The notes under the pieces: model-generated | Seen by the model: only the letters and a program-made list of their open reading frames with translations | What the model was told of the DNA's origin: nothing | The model's database searches: none | Translations under genes and position numbers: made by a program | Shown: positions 18,938 through 26,882 of the stretch, one piece after another | Position numbering within the stretch: the first letter of the stretch is position 1 | Layout: each line of letters opens with the position of its first letter | Assembly: GCF_035989885.1 (NCBI RefSeq) | Contig: NZ_CP108518.1 | Span: 6,129,001-6,193,000 of the forward strand | Length of the DNA stretch: 64,000 nt | Reading direction: 5' to 3' | Source: Streptomyces sp. NBC_01232 | GTDB lineage: Bacteria > Actinomycetota > Actinomycetes > Streptomycetales > Streptomycetaceae

Positions 18938-19212
18938 GGCGATCCGGTGGCGGAGATCGGCGGCCATGGCTACTGCGTGCTGCCCTGGGTCGAGGGTGAG
19001 CACGTCCAGGGGACCGACCTCACCCTTGCCCAGGCGCGCGATCTCGGCGTCCTTCTGGCGCGACGCCACGAGGCCCTCCACCACCGGCGCGGCCTCCTGG
19101 CGCGGTACGCCGCTGCCGGGCCGAAGGGCGAGGTCCCGGCCGGGCCCCACAGGTGGACGCACGGCGACTTCCCGTACCGCAACCTGCTGCGGCAGGACGG
19201 GCGGGTCGTGGG
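18938..19212 (+). pseudogene. Remnant of an APH/choline-kinase-like phosphotransferase
   Basis: One frame retains a recognisable middle part of an aminoglycoside-phosphotransferase-fold protein. The segments are HGYCVLPWVEGEHVQG, LTLAQARDLGVLLARRHEAL and RWTHGDFPYRNLLRQDGRVVG. The catalytic loop HGDFPYRN departs from the usual HGDxxxxN only in its filling. No start codon is present, and similarity stops at about 19212, before the metal-binding Asp. It directly follows the truncated tdk, so it probably decayed together with it. The next 240 bases up to 19450 show no recognisable gene. Confidence 0.65.
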
Positions 19213-19450
19213 GACAAGCGGCCTACGCGGCCCGCCGGCAACCTTGCCGCCGGGCGGGCCGGCCTTCCCTGCCGCCCGCGCCGGAGGCGTACGCCGCAAC
19301 CCGGAGCGGGCGCATACCGGCGACTGCCGGATGGCAGCCGCGGCCGCCACTGCCCGGGGTGCGCACAGGCCGTCCGGGCGACCTGCTGACGGTCCCCGAC
19401 ACGCTGGCGGGCCGTGGGGCGACCGGCTGGGGTCCGCTCGCTCGCCGGAT

Positions 19451-19675
19451 TCAGCGGCGTGCTCGCCAGGTGCCGTAGAGGGCGGCGACGGCGCTGATGA
19501 CTCCGGCGAATCCGGCTTCGCCGACGGTGAGATAGGTGCCGGCGCAGGTCGCGAGGAGCGCGACCAGGACCACGGCATCGGGGGTGCGGTGCCGCCTGGT
19601 CTCCAGTTCGGGTTCGCGGGCGGCGGGGGGCCGGTCGGGGTCGGGTGTCTGCGGGGTGGTGCCGGTGTCGGTCAT
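19451..19675 (-). CDS. Small two-helix membrane protein
   Basis: The 74-residue product has a Pro/Arg/Glu-rich cytoplasmic head (residues 1-30) and two hydrophobic segments (about 33-48 and 53-69). It ends in TWRARR, consistent with both ends inside. ATG 19675 has a CTCCTGGAG RBS. No family is recognised. It is divergent from the receptor-like gene at 19876, and its G+C and codon use look native. Confidence 0.6.
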   Translation of the reverse strand: MTDTGTTPQTPDPDRPPAAREPELETRRHRTPDAVVLVALLATCAGTYLTVGEAGFAGVISAVAALYGTWRARR

Positions 19676-19875
19676 GACTCCAGGAGAGCGCGTCTTCTGC
19701 CGGGTTCCCAGTGATCCGTACGGGCCCGCCCGGACCCGGACGTCATTGCGTTTCGGCCGATGGAGACCGGGCCGGTTCCGGACGGGCCGAGGCGTTCGTA
19801 ACCGTTCGGAGCATTCCGCATACGTACGGTCTCACCGCCCTCTAGCGTGGCCTTTCCGTACTGGCAGGGGGTTGG

Positions 19876-22017
19876 ATGGCAGCCGAAGAATCCGGGGTCG
19901 AGCCGCGGGACAGCGAGGCGGTCGAGGCGTACGAGGCAGCGCTGGCTGCCTTCGCCGAGAAGCTGAACCTGCTCCACATTTCCGGCGGTTCCCCCTCCTA
20001 CGCGACGGTCGCCGCCGCCTCCGTGCAGCCGCGCCTGACCACCACCGGCGTGACCGAGATGCTCTCCGGCAAGCGCCTGCCCTCCCTGGAGTCGCTCCTC
20101 GAGTTCGTCCGGGTCGTCACCACCCCCAGCGGCCTGGACAAGCCGACCGCCGTAAAGTTTCGCGCCGACTCCGCCCTCGTCAAGGAGTGGCGCGGGTCCT
20201 GGCAGGACGTCAAGCTGGCCCAGCGGCGCGCCCAGTGGGAGAGCAAGCGCCAGCGGGCCACGGCCCCGTCCCAGGGCGGTTCTCCGGCCGGCTCGGCGGC
20301 GGACGCAGATGCGCCCCCGGAGGACCGGCGCCCCAAGGCCCCTGTGCAGGGGCCTGATCCAGCGGATGGCCGTCCTGCAACCGACCGGGCTGGAAGCCCG
20401 GTTTGCGCGGAGCCCTCCGAGTCGCCGGTCTCGGCGCAGGTATCCGCAGTGTCGGCACGATCAGGTGCGGGGCGGAGCTTCTGGCTCAGGCTTCCGCGCT
20501 GGCTGATGGTGGTGATCGCGTTGGTGTCGGTGCTCGCTTTGATCGCGGGTGGCTGGTGGTGGTACGTAGAGTGGGGGAGGGTGGCTGAGGATCTTGAGAA
20601 TCTCGAGAATCAGCGGAAAGTGGACGCGCAGTTTCGCAAGGCTCATTGCGGCACCACGAACCAGGCCCTGACGACTGCGTCCGACGTGTGTGTGGGGATC
20701 ACCGACGGCAGTGACGGGCCAGGCGTCTTCGGTCCCGGGCTCGAGCCGGCACTGGCCGTGCTCAACGCCGAGAACACGGCCGTGGAGAAGACCGACGGCT
20801 ATGTCACCGTGGCGCTGATGGGGCCGCTGACCCAGGGCCCGGGCAGCCTGACCGGCGACCGCGCCGTGCACCAGATCGAGGGAGCCCTCATCGCAGTGCT
20901 CAAGGCGAACAAGGGCGACGTCTACCCCAAGATTCGGCTGGTGCTGGCCAACATGGGCTCGGACGAAACGCATTGGCATGGAGTCGTCGACCAGCTCAAG
21001 ACGATGAGCAGTGCGCCCGGCGCAGCGGGCCCGCTCGTCGCGGTGACCGGGATGGGCCTGAGCCAGCAGGAGTCGATCGATGCCGCACGGTCACTGTCGG
21101 CAGCCTCCATCCCGATGGTCGGCGACGTCATCACCGCAGACGGATTCGATACCACCGGAAGTATCGACACCGGAGCCAGGATCGAGGGTCTGGTACGTGT
21201 CGCAGCCAACTCCAGCGCACAGCTGCAGGCGATCAGTCAGGAACTCCGCAAGCGTCCGGAGCTGAAGACCGCCGCCCTTGTGACCGCCCCGACCACTCCC
21301 GCCGGAACCCCCGACTTCTACACGAACTCCATCGCAAAGGCAGCCCAGAACCCGGCAACCGGGCTCCTTCCCTACCTGCAGGCCGGAAGTATCTCCTTCA
21401 ACTTCGACGTTCGAGGCGGCGCCGCGCAGACCAGCCTCGGCACCATCAGCAAGAACCTCTGCGGCAAGGTCACACCCGACGTGGTGGTCTACGCAGGGCG
21501 CGCGACCTTCCTGCCCACCTTCCTGGAGAAGTTGCGCCAGCGGCAGTGTCGCACCATCCCGATCACCGTGGTCACGGGCTCCGACGCGGCCACTCTGGAT
21601 CGCAAGCTGCCTGCCCTGAACGACCCCGATGCACCCATTTCAGTCCTTTACGTCCCGCTCGCCGATCCCAGCCAGCTCGGTGACAACACCAACCCCGACC
21701 GAGGCCTCTACCAGGCCTTCGCCGACGACTTCGGTCGCGTCCACCACGATCAGAAGTTCGACACAGGCCACCTGGCCAGCGGATGGGCAGTCATGGCCCA
21801 CGACGCGACCGGCACCGCGATCCTGGCCATCCGCAACGCCGTCGACCCGCCCCAGACGCCGCCCACCGTCTATGCGGTCAGAGCGCAGCTCTACCTCTTC
21901 GACGTCACCAACGTCATCGAAGGAGCCAGCGGCGTCTTTCGCATCGACCCTCAGACCGGCAACCGGAAGAGCCTCCACACTCCCCAGGTGGTACGCCTGG
22001 GCACCCCCAGCGGCTGA
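19876..22017 (+). CDS. Receptor-like protein: HTH-like domain, membrane segment, periplasmic-binding-protein-like domain
   Basis: The 713-residue protein has three parts. Residues 13-90 resemble the helix-turn-helix-type head seen on many Streptomyces proteins, with SYATVAAAS and TEMLSGKRLPSLESLLEFVRVV. A Pro/Ala/Ser linker leads to one membrane segment (about 207-228, LMVVIALVSVLALIAGGWWW), preceded by basic residues that place the head in the cytoplasm. The outer part (about 265-705) resembles a type I periplasmic binding protein of the LivJ kind, with an SNK-like HCGTTNQ start. AGGGGG lies before ATG 19876. It could be a one-protein transmembrane sensor; no permease or ATPase adjoins it. 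The ligand is unknown. Confidence 0.75.
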   Translation: MAAEESGVEPRDSEAVEAYEAALAAFAEKLNLLHISGGSPSYATVAAASVQPRLTTTGVTEMLSGKRLPSLESLLEFVRVVTTPSGLDKPTAVKFRADSALVKEWRGSWQDVKLAQRRAQWESKRQRATAPSQGGSPAGSAADADAPPEDRRPKAPVQGPDPADGRPATDRAGSPVCAEPSESPVSAQVSAVSARSGAGRSFWLRLPRWLMVVIALVSVLALIAGGWWWYVEWGRVAEDLENLENQRKVDAQFRKAHCGTTNQALTTASDVCVGITDGSDGPGVFGPGLEPALAVLNAENTAVEKTDGYVTVALMGPLTQGPGSLTGDRAVHQIEGALIAVLKANKGDVYPKIRLVLANMGSDETHWHGVVDQLKTMSSAPGAAGPLVAVTGMGLSQQESIDAARSLSAASIPMVGDVITADGFDTTGSIDTGARIEGLVRVAANSSAQLQAISQELRKRPELKTAALVTAPTTPAGTPDFYTNSIAKAAQNPATGLLPYLQAGSISFNFDVRGGAAQTSLGTISKNLCGKVTPDVVVYAGRATFLPTFLEKLRQRQCRTIPITVVTGSDAATLDRKLPALNDPDAPISVLYVPLADPSQLGDNTNPDRGLYQAFADDFGRVHHDQKFDTGHLASGWAVMAHDATGTAILAIRNAVDPPQTPPTVYAVRAQLYLFDVTNVIEGASGVFRIDPQTGNRKSLHTPQVVRLGTPSG

Positions 22018-22092
22018 CCGGACGACACCGTCCCCCTGCAGCGCCCTGTCACCTGCCCGGTCCGCGCCTCCGGGTCTCTCGCAGAGGCACGC

Positions 22093-22917
22093 TCACACAT
22101 CGCGGTGCCTCACGACGAGCACGGCGAGCACGACCGCGAGCAGTGGCCAGAGTGCGTACACGATCCAGGAGCCGGGGACCGTGGCGGCGTGTCCCAGGGA
22201 TCCGGGGTCCGGGTCCCAGTTCTGGACCAGGCGCTTCCAGGCGGTCGACACCATCGCGTGGTTGACGGCCGCCGACCAGCGATCGTTCTCCGTGAACATG
22301 GGGGGCAGCATGAGCAGGGTGAAGACGCAGGCGAGCATGGTTGCGGCGCTGTGGCGGAGCAGGACGCCGAGGCCCAGACCGATCAGGGCGCAGACCGGGG
22401 CCAGCAGCGCGGATGCCACCAGCGCCCGGAACACCCCGGGGTGGGTGAGCGGGACCCCGGCGTGCCGCCCGCTCAGGACGGCCTGGGAGACCAGGAAGGA
22501 ACCGGTGGCGATGACCGCGCCGACCGCGGTCCACAGCGTGGCGGTGACGGCCGCCTTGGCCAGGACCACCGAGCCGCGGGCGGGCACGGCCACGGTGGTG
22601 GTGCGGATCAGGCCGCTGCTGTACTCGCTCACGACGGTGAGCGCGCCGATGCTGCCGGCGACGAGCATCAGCGTCCAGTAGCCGGCCGGCGGATAGGCGT
22701 CGTAGGGCAGGAAGTCAGCGGGGCCGGAGCGGGCGGCGCTGTCCGCGAGTGTGGCCACGGCGGAGGACCCGATGACGAACACGATGGTGAGTGCGATCGT
22801 CCATGGTGTGGAGCGCAGGGACCGCATCTTGATCCACTCGGAGGCGAGCAGGTCGCGGAAGCGGGTGGGCGGCCCGGTGACCGGGGTGGTCGGGGGGACA
22901 GGGGCGAGTGTGGTCAT
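22093..22917 (-). CDS. ABC-2 type transporter permease
   Basis: The 274-residue protein has about six hydrophobic segments. Its start overlaps the stop of the ATPase gene (ATGA), so the two are an operon. The head MTTLAPVPPTTPVTGPPTRFRD is cytoplasmic, followed by the SEWIKMRSLRSTPWTIALT segment typical of this permease group. Together they should form an exporter of the bacitracin/drug type. The neighbouring divergent two-component system suggests inducible expression. The substrate cannot be read. Confidence 0.88.
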   Translation of the reverse strand: MTTLAPVPPTTPVTGPPTRFRDLLASEWIKMRSLRSTPWTIALTIVFVIGSSAVATLADSAARSGPADFLPYDAYPPAGYWTLMLVAGSIGALTVVSEYSSGLIRTTTVAVPARGSVVLAKAAVTATLWTAVGAVIATGSFLVSQAVLSGRHAGVPLTHPGVFRALVASALLAPVCALIGLGLGVLLRHSAATMLACVFTLLMLPPMFTENDRWSAAVNHAMVSTAWKRLVQNWDPDPGSLGHAATVPGSWIVYALWPLLAVVLAVLVVRHRDV

Positions 22918-23834
22918 CGGGGCTGTCCTGCCTGGTATTCGACACTGTCGACGGTGAGTTCCATGAACGCCGCCTCCAACGAGGCTGCGTGGATGGTCAG
23001 TTCGTCCAGCCGGATCCGGTTCTCGAAGGCGAGCGCTCCGATCCGGTCTGCCGGGAGCCCGGTCACGGCGAGTTTCTCGCTGCCCGCCGAGCCTTCCGGT
23101 TCGACCGTTGCGCCCGCCGCGGTCAGCAGGGCTGTCAGCTCGGCGGCCTGTGGTGTCGCCACCACGACGCTGCGACGGGTTCCGCGTGCCGCGAAGTCCC
23201 GTACCGACTCGGCGGCGATGAGGCGACCCCGGCCGATGACGACGAGCTGGTCGGCGGTGTTCTCCATTTCCGACATGAGGTGGCTGGAGAGGAAGACGGT
23301 TCGTCCCTCGGCGGCCAGACGCCGGAAGAGCCGGCGTACCCAGAGCACGCCTTCCGGGTCCATGCCGTTGATCGGCTCGTCGAACATGAGCACGGGCGGG
23401 TCGCCGAGCAGGGCCGTGGCGATCCCCAGCCGCTGCTTCATGCCGAGGGAGAAACCGCCGATGCGACGGCTCGCCGCCTCGGCCAGCCCGACTTCCTGGA
23501 GCACCTCGTCCACCCGGCGCCGCGGGATGCCGTTGCTGCGGGCCAGGGCGGACAGGTGGGCGGCGGCGCGGCGGCCGCCGTGGACCTGTCCGGCGTCGAG
23601 GAGGGCGCCGACGTGCCGCAGTCCGCGCGCGTGCTGGTGGAAGGGGACGCCGCTGACGGTGGCGGAGCCGGTGGTGGGCGCATCCAGGCCGAGGATCATC
23701 CGCAGGGTGGTGGACTTGCCGGCTCCGTTGGGGCCGAGGAATCCGGTGACCTGGCCCGGCCGCACGGTGAAGGACAGATGGTCGACGGCCGTCTTGCGGC
23801 CGTAGCGCTTGGTGAGTTCGTTGACTTCGATCAC
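22914..23834 (-). CDS. ABC transporter ATP-binding protein (drug/peptide exporter type)
   Basis: Start GTG 23834 gives 306 residues beginning VIEVNELTKRYG. CAGTGT lies seven bases upstream, suggesting leaderless transcription; longer frames upstream look non-coding. Walker A is GPNGAGKST, the signature FSLGMKQR and Walker B VLMFDEP. The C-terminal 90 residues resemble the regulatory tail of DrrA-like ATPases. It pairs with the permease at 22093. Confidence 0.9.
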   Translation of the reverse strand: MIEVNELTKRYGRKTAVDHLSFTVRPGQVTGFLGPNGAGKSTTLRMILGLDAPTTGSATVSGVPFHQHARGLRHVGALLDAGQVHGGRRAAAHLSALARSNGIPRRRVDEVLQEVGLAEAASRRIGGFSLGMKQRLGIATALLGDPPVLMFDEPINGMDPEGVLWVRRLFRRLAAEGRTVFLSSHLMSEMENTADQLVVIGRGRLIAAESVRDFAARGTRRSVVVATPQAAELTALLTAAGATVEPEGSAGSEKLAVTGLPADRIGALAFENRIRLDELTIHAASLEAAFMELTVDSVEYQAGQPR

Positions 23835-23900
23835 GGCATCCACACTGCCGGGAGGACCCCGGCCGGGCATGGGGCCGTGGGAGGCAATCGCGCGGCAGGG

Positions 23901-23930
23901 TTGGCCCGTGGGCGTACGTCCCGGGGCCAA
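23901..23930. promoter_or_regulatory. Inverted repeat between the ABC exporter and its two-component system
   Basis: A 30-bp imperfect palindrome has outer arms TTGGCCC and GGGCCAA and a centre CGTACG. It lies between the divergent ABC and kinase promoters, a natural place for a response-regulator site. Confidence 0.4.
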
Positions 23931-23965
23931 TACCGCGCGGGCGGTGGGCCGGTTAGTCTCGCGGT

Positions 23966-24049
23966 GTGGACCTCATAACGATCATTCCGCTGCCTGCGCG
24001 TACGGCGTACCGCGGCCTTGTTCCCCGGTCCGGGGCACGCCGCCGATGA
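23966..24049 (+). CDS. Possible 27-residue leaderless leader ORF coupled to the kinase gene
   Basis: TAGTCT (23954-23959) lies six bases before GTG 23966. The frame runs 27 codons and ends in a TGA that overlaps the kinase ATG (ATGA). The peptide starts MDLITIIPLPARTAY and ends with four Arg in seven residues. The kinase itself has no convincing RBS, so translation through this frame would explain its expression. It may also be an accident of composition. Confidence 0.35.
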   Translation: MDLITIIPLPARTAYRGLVPRSGARRR

Positions 24050-25221
24050 CGAGAACGAAGGCCGTGGCCTGGGCGGGGGGTGCCTCCTACCTGCTCATGG
24101 CGGGTCTGCTGGTGGGTGGCGCGCCGCAGGCCTCGGGCACGGCCCACGGGGTCGGGTCGCTGCTGGCCGTGAGCCTGCTCGTCGGCGTGGTACGACGGAC
24201 GCCGCTGCTGGCTCTGGCCATGGCGATCATCGGATCCACCGCCGTGGTGGTGGGCACCCCGAGCTCCGTCCATGCGGACCTGTCGGCGGGGTATCAGGGG
24301 CAGTTCCTGTCGTTCCTGGCGGTGGACCTCGTCCTGGGCTTCATCGTCGTCACCTGCACCCGGCGAGCCTCGCTCGTCGCCGTAACCGTGTCCTGCTCCG
24401 TGCAGCTCCTGGTCATCGCAGTCTTCGCGCACGGGGACAACCTGATCGTCAACGTCGTGATCGCCCTCTTGGCGACGGCCGCGTCCTGCACGGTCGGTCT
24501 GCTGAGCCGCGAGCGCCGTGAGCACGTGGCGGCACTGCGTTCACAGGAGGTGGCCGAGGCCGTGACCGCCGAAAGGCTGCGGATCGCAAGGGAGCTGCAC
24601 GACATGGTCGCGCACAGCATCGGCATCATCGCCATCCAGGCCGGTGTAGGCAGCCGGGTGATCCAGACCCAGCCGGCGGAGGCCCGCGAGGCCCTGCGCG
24701 CCATCGAAGCCACCAGTAGGGAGACCCTGTCGGGTCTTCGTCGCACGCTGGTGTCGCTCCGTCAGGCCGACCAGGGCGCCACCGGATCGGAGCCGTCACC
24801 GCTCGCGCCCTCGCCGGGGCTGGCGGACGTCGAACGGCTGGCGGCAGCGACCGCGGACGCAGGGGTACGCGTCGACGTGCGCCGCACCGGGAAGCAGCGT
24901 CCCCTGCCGGCCGACATCGACCTGTCCGCCTACCGGATCGTGCAGGAGGCGCTGACCAACGTGGTCCGTCACGCGGGCACCGGGCGTTGCCGGGTGGCCA
25001 TCGACCACGGGGACGAGGAACTGTCCGTGGAGGTCGTCGACGACGGGCGCGGCGCCACCGGGGACAGCTCGGCCCGCGGTTTCGGCATCATCGGGATGCG
25101 GGAGCGGGTCGCCCTGCTGGGCGGTCACCTCAGCGCCGGACCGTGGGCCGAGGGCGGCTTCCGGGTCGCGGCCAGGCTGCCGCTGCCCGCACCCGTCGGA
25201 GTTCCGGTGGAGGCCCGATGA
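24046..25221 (+). CDS. NarL-system sensor histidine kinase (HisKA_3)
   Basis: The 391-residue protein has five or six membrane helices in residues 8-150 and very short outside loops, so it probably senses something in the membrane. A HisKA_3 domain follows, with the phospho-accepting H185 in ARELHDMVAHSIGI. The C-terminal HATPase has NVVRHAGTG, VVDDGRGA and GFGIIGMRERV. It should phosphorylate the regulator encoded next, whose ATG overlaps its stop. ATG 24046 is chosen because upstream in-frame codons look non-coding. It is divergent from the ABC exporter that the pair probably controls. Confidence 0.9.
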   Translation: MTRTKAVAWAGGASYLLMAGLLVGGAPQASGTAHGVGSLLAVSLLVGVVRRTPLLALAMAIIGSTAVVVGTPSSVHADLSAGYQGQFLSFLAVDLVLGFIVVTCTRRASLVAVTVSCSVQLLVIAVFAHGDNLIVNVVIALLATAASCTVGLLSRERREHVAALRSQEVAEAVTAERLRIARELHDMVAHSIGIIAIQAGVGSRVIQTQPAEAREALRAIEATSRETLSGLRRTLVSLRQADQGATGSEPSPLAPSPGLADVERLAAATADAGVRVDVRRTGKQRPLPADIDLSAYRIVQEALTNVVRHAGTGRCRVAIDHGDEELSVEVVDDGRGATGDSSARGFGIIGMRERVALLGGHLSAGPWAEGGFRVAARLPLPAPVGVPVEAR

Positions 25222-25880
25222 CCGTACGAGTGGTGCTCGCCGATGACCAGCCGCTGGTGCGGTCCGGTCTGCGCGTACTCATGGCCGATCATCCCGACCT
25301 GGAGGTCGTCGGCGAGGCCCGCACCGGTGCCGAGGCGGTCCGGCTGGTCCAAGATGTCAGCCCCGACGTCGTGGTGATGGACATCCGGATGCCCGGCATG
25401 GACGGGATCGAGGCCACCCGCCTGATCATGGCCGGTCCCGCGACGACCCGCGTCCTCGTCCTGACCACATTCGACGAGGACGACTATGTCTACGGCGCGC
25501 TCCGGGCCGGCGCGAGCGGCTTCATGGTCAAGGACATGGCGCTGGACGACATCCTCGCGGCGGTCCGCGTGGTCGCCGCCGGCGACGCACTGATCGCACC
25601 GGGTGTGACGCGCCGTCTGATCGCCGATTTCGTCGGGCGCCCCGAAGTCGTTCCTGCGCGTCCCCCGCGGCCGGTCGAGGGCATCACCGAACGGGAAAGG
25701 GAAGTGCTGACCCTGGTCGGACGCGGCAGGTCCAACACCGAGATCGCGGAGGACCTCTTCATCACGGTGGCCACCGCCAAGTCGCACGTCTCACGGCTGC
25801 TCACCAAGCTGGGCGCCCGGGACCGGGTCCAGCTCGTGATCACCGCCTACGAAACGGGGCTGGTCACACTGCCTCGCTGA
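25218..25880 (+). CDS. NarL/FixJ family response regulator
   Basis: The 220-residue protein has a receiver domain with the phospho-accepting D55 (VVVMDIRMPGMDG), K105-type FMVKDM and a C-terminal LuxR helix-turn-helix (ITEREREVLTLVGRGRSNTEIAEDL). ATG 25218 overlaps the kinase stop and has GGTGGAGG as RBS. It probably activates or represses the divergent exporter genes. The last 90 bases overlap, tail to tail, the 3' end of the PLP enzyme gene on the other strand. Confidence 0.92.
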   Translation: MTVRVVLADDQPLVRSGLRVLMADHPDLEVVGEARTGAEAVRLVQDVSPDVVVMDIRMPGMDGIEATRLIMAGPATTRVLVLTTFDEDDYVYGALRAGASGFMVKDMALDDILAAVRVVAAGDALIAPGVTRRLIADFVGRPEVVPARPPRPVEGITEREREVLTLVGRGRSNTEIAEDLFITVATAKSHVSRLLTKLGARDRVQLVITAYETGLVTLPR

Positions 25881-26882
25881 GACCGGCTCCGCGCCCGCGG
25901 CCCGGTTCCAGCACATCCGGGACCAGGGGAGCGCCAGTTCGGCCGGGGACGTGACCGGGAGCGGAGCCAGGGAGTCGACGGCGGCCGCCTCGCGGTGGCG
26001 GGCGTACACGCTGTCCACGTAGCGGTGCCCGGTGTCGGCGGCGATGAACAGGACCGTACGTTCCGGGGCCCGGGACCGTTCCCAGCGCGCGGCGAGGTAG
26101 CCGGCCCCGGTGGACAGACCGGCGAACACCGCGTGCCGCCGCAGCAGATCGACGCTGCCCGCCAGCGCGGCGTCGAAGGAGATCCAGTGCAGCGTGTCGT
26201 ACGACGCGTGGCCGACGTTCCCGAAGGGGATGGAGCTGCCGATCCCGGCGATGATGATCTCGGGGTCGGCGACGTGCTCCGCGCCGAAGGTGACACTGCC
26301 GAAGGGCTGCACGCCGACGAGCCCGACGTCGGGGGAGTCCTCCCGGAGGTAGCGGGCGAGGGCCCCGGTGGAGGCGCCCGAGCCGACCCCTCCGACGATG
26401 GTGAGGCGCTCCTCGCCCGTGGACCTGCGGATCTGCTCGGCCACGGCCCGGTAGCCCAGGTAGTGGATGTCGTCGTGGTACTGGCGCATCCAGTGGTATT
26501 CGGGGTGCTCGGCGAGGATCTCGTGGATGCGCTCGACCCGCCGCTTCTGGTCCAGCTTCAGGTCGCTGCAGGGCTCCATCTGCTCCAGCGTCGCGCCGAG
26601 GAGGGCGAGCTGGACGCGCAGCGTGTGATCGACGGTCGTCGAGCCGACGATGTGGCAGCGCATGCCGTGCCGGTGGCAGGCCAGGGCGAGAGCATGGGCG
26701 TAGATCCCGCTGGAGCTGTCCAGCAGGGTGTCCCCGCGCCGCACGACCCCGGTGTCGAGCAGGTGGCGGACGGCGGCGAGGGCGGAGGCGACCTTCATGC
26801 TCTCAAAGCGCAGGCAGATGAGCCGGTCGTCGAGGCGTATCAGGTCCGGCCGGCCGATGGCCTCCGCGATGTGCTGGTCCAC
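25791..26882 (-). CDS. PLP-dependent enzyme of the cysteine synthase / SbnA fold
   Basis: GTG 26882 (RBS AAGGAG at seven bases) gives 363 residues. The fold-type II pattern is visible: Schiff-base lysine K30 in LRFESMKVASAL, substrate loop SSSGIYAHAL near residue 56, and phosphate loop GGVGSGASTG near 170. Relatives replace the beta-substituent of O-acetylserine, or of O-phosphoserine in SbnA of staphyloferrin B synthesis. Next to a PduX-like kinase, O-phosphothreonine or O-phosphoserine is a reasonable substrate guess. Its 5' end overlaps the kinase gene by 80 bases. Its last 30 codons are antisense to the response regulator, suggesting it runs past an ancestral stop. Confidence 0.8.
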   Translation of the reverse strand: MDQHIAEAIGRPDLIRLDDRLICLRFESMKVASALAAVRHLLDTGVVRRGDTLLDSSSGIYAHALALACHRHGMRCHIVGSTTVDHTLRVQLALLGATLEQMEPCSDLKLDQKRRVERIHEILAEHPEYHWMRQYHDDIHYLGYRAVAEQIRRSTGEERLTIVGGVGSGASTGALARYLREDSPDVGLVGVQPFGSVTFGAEHVADPEIIIAGIGSSIPFGNVGHASYDTLHWISFDAALAGSVDLLRRHAVFAGLSTGAGYLAARWERSRAPERTVLFIAADTGHRYVDSVYARHREAAAVDSLAPLPVTSPAELALPWSRMCWNRAAGAEPVSARQCDQPRFVGGDHELDPVPGAQLGEQP

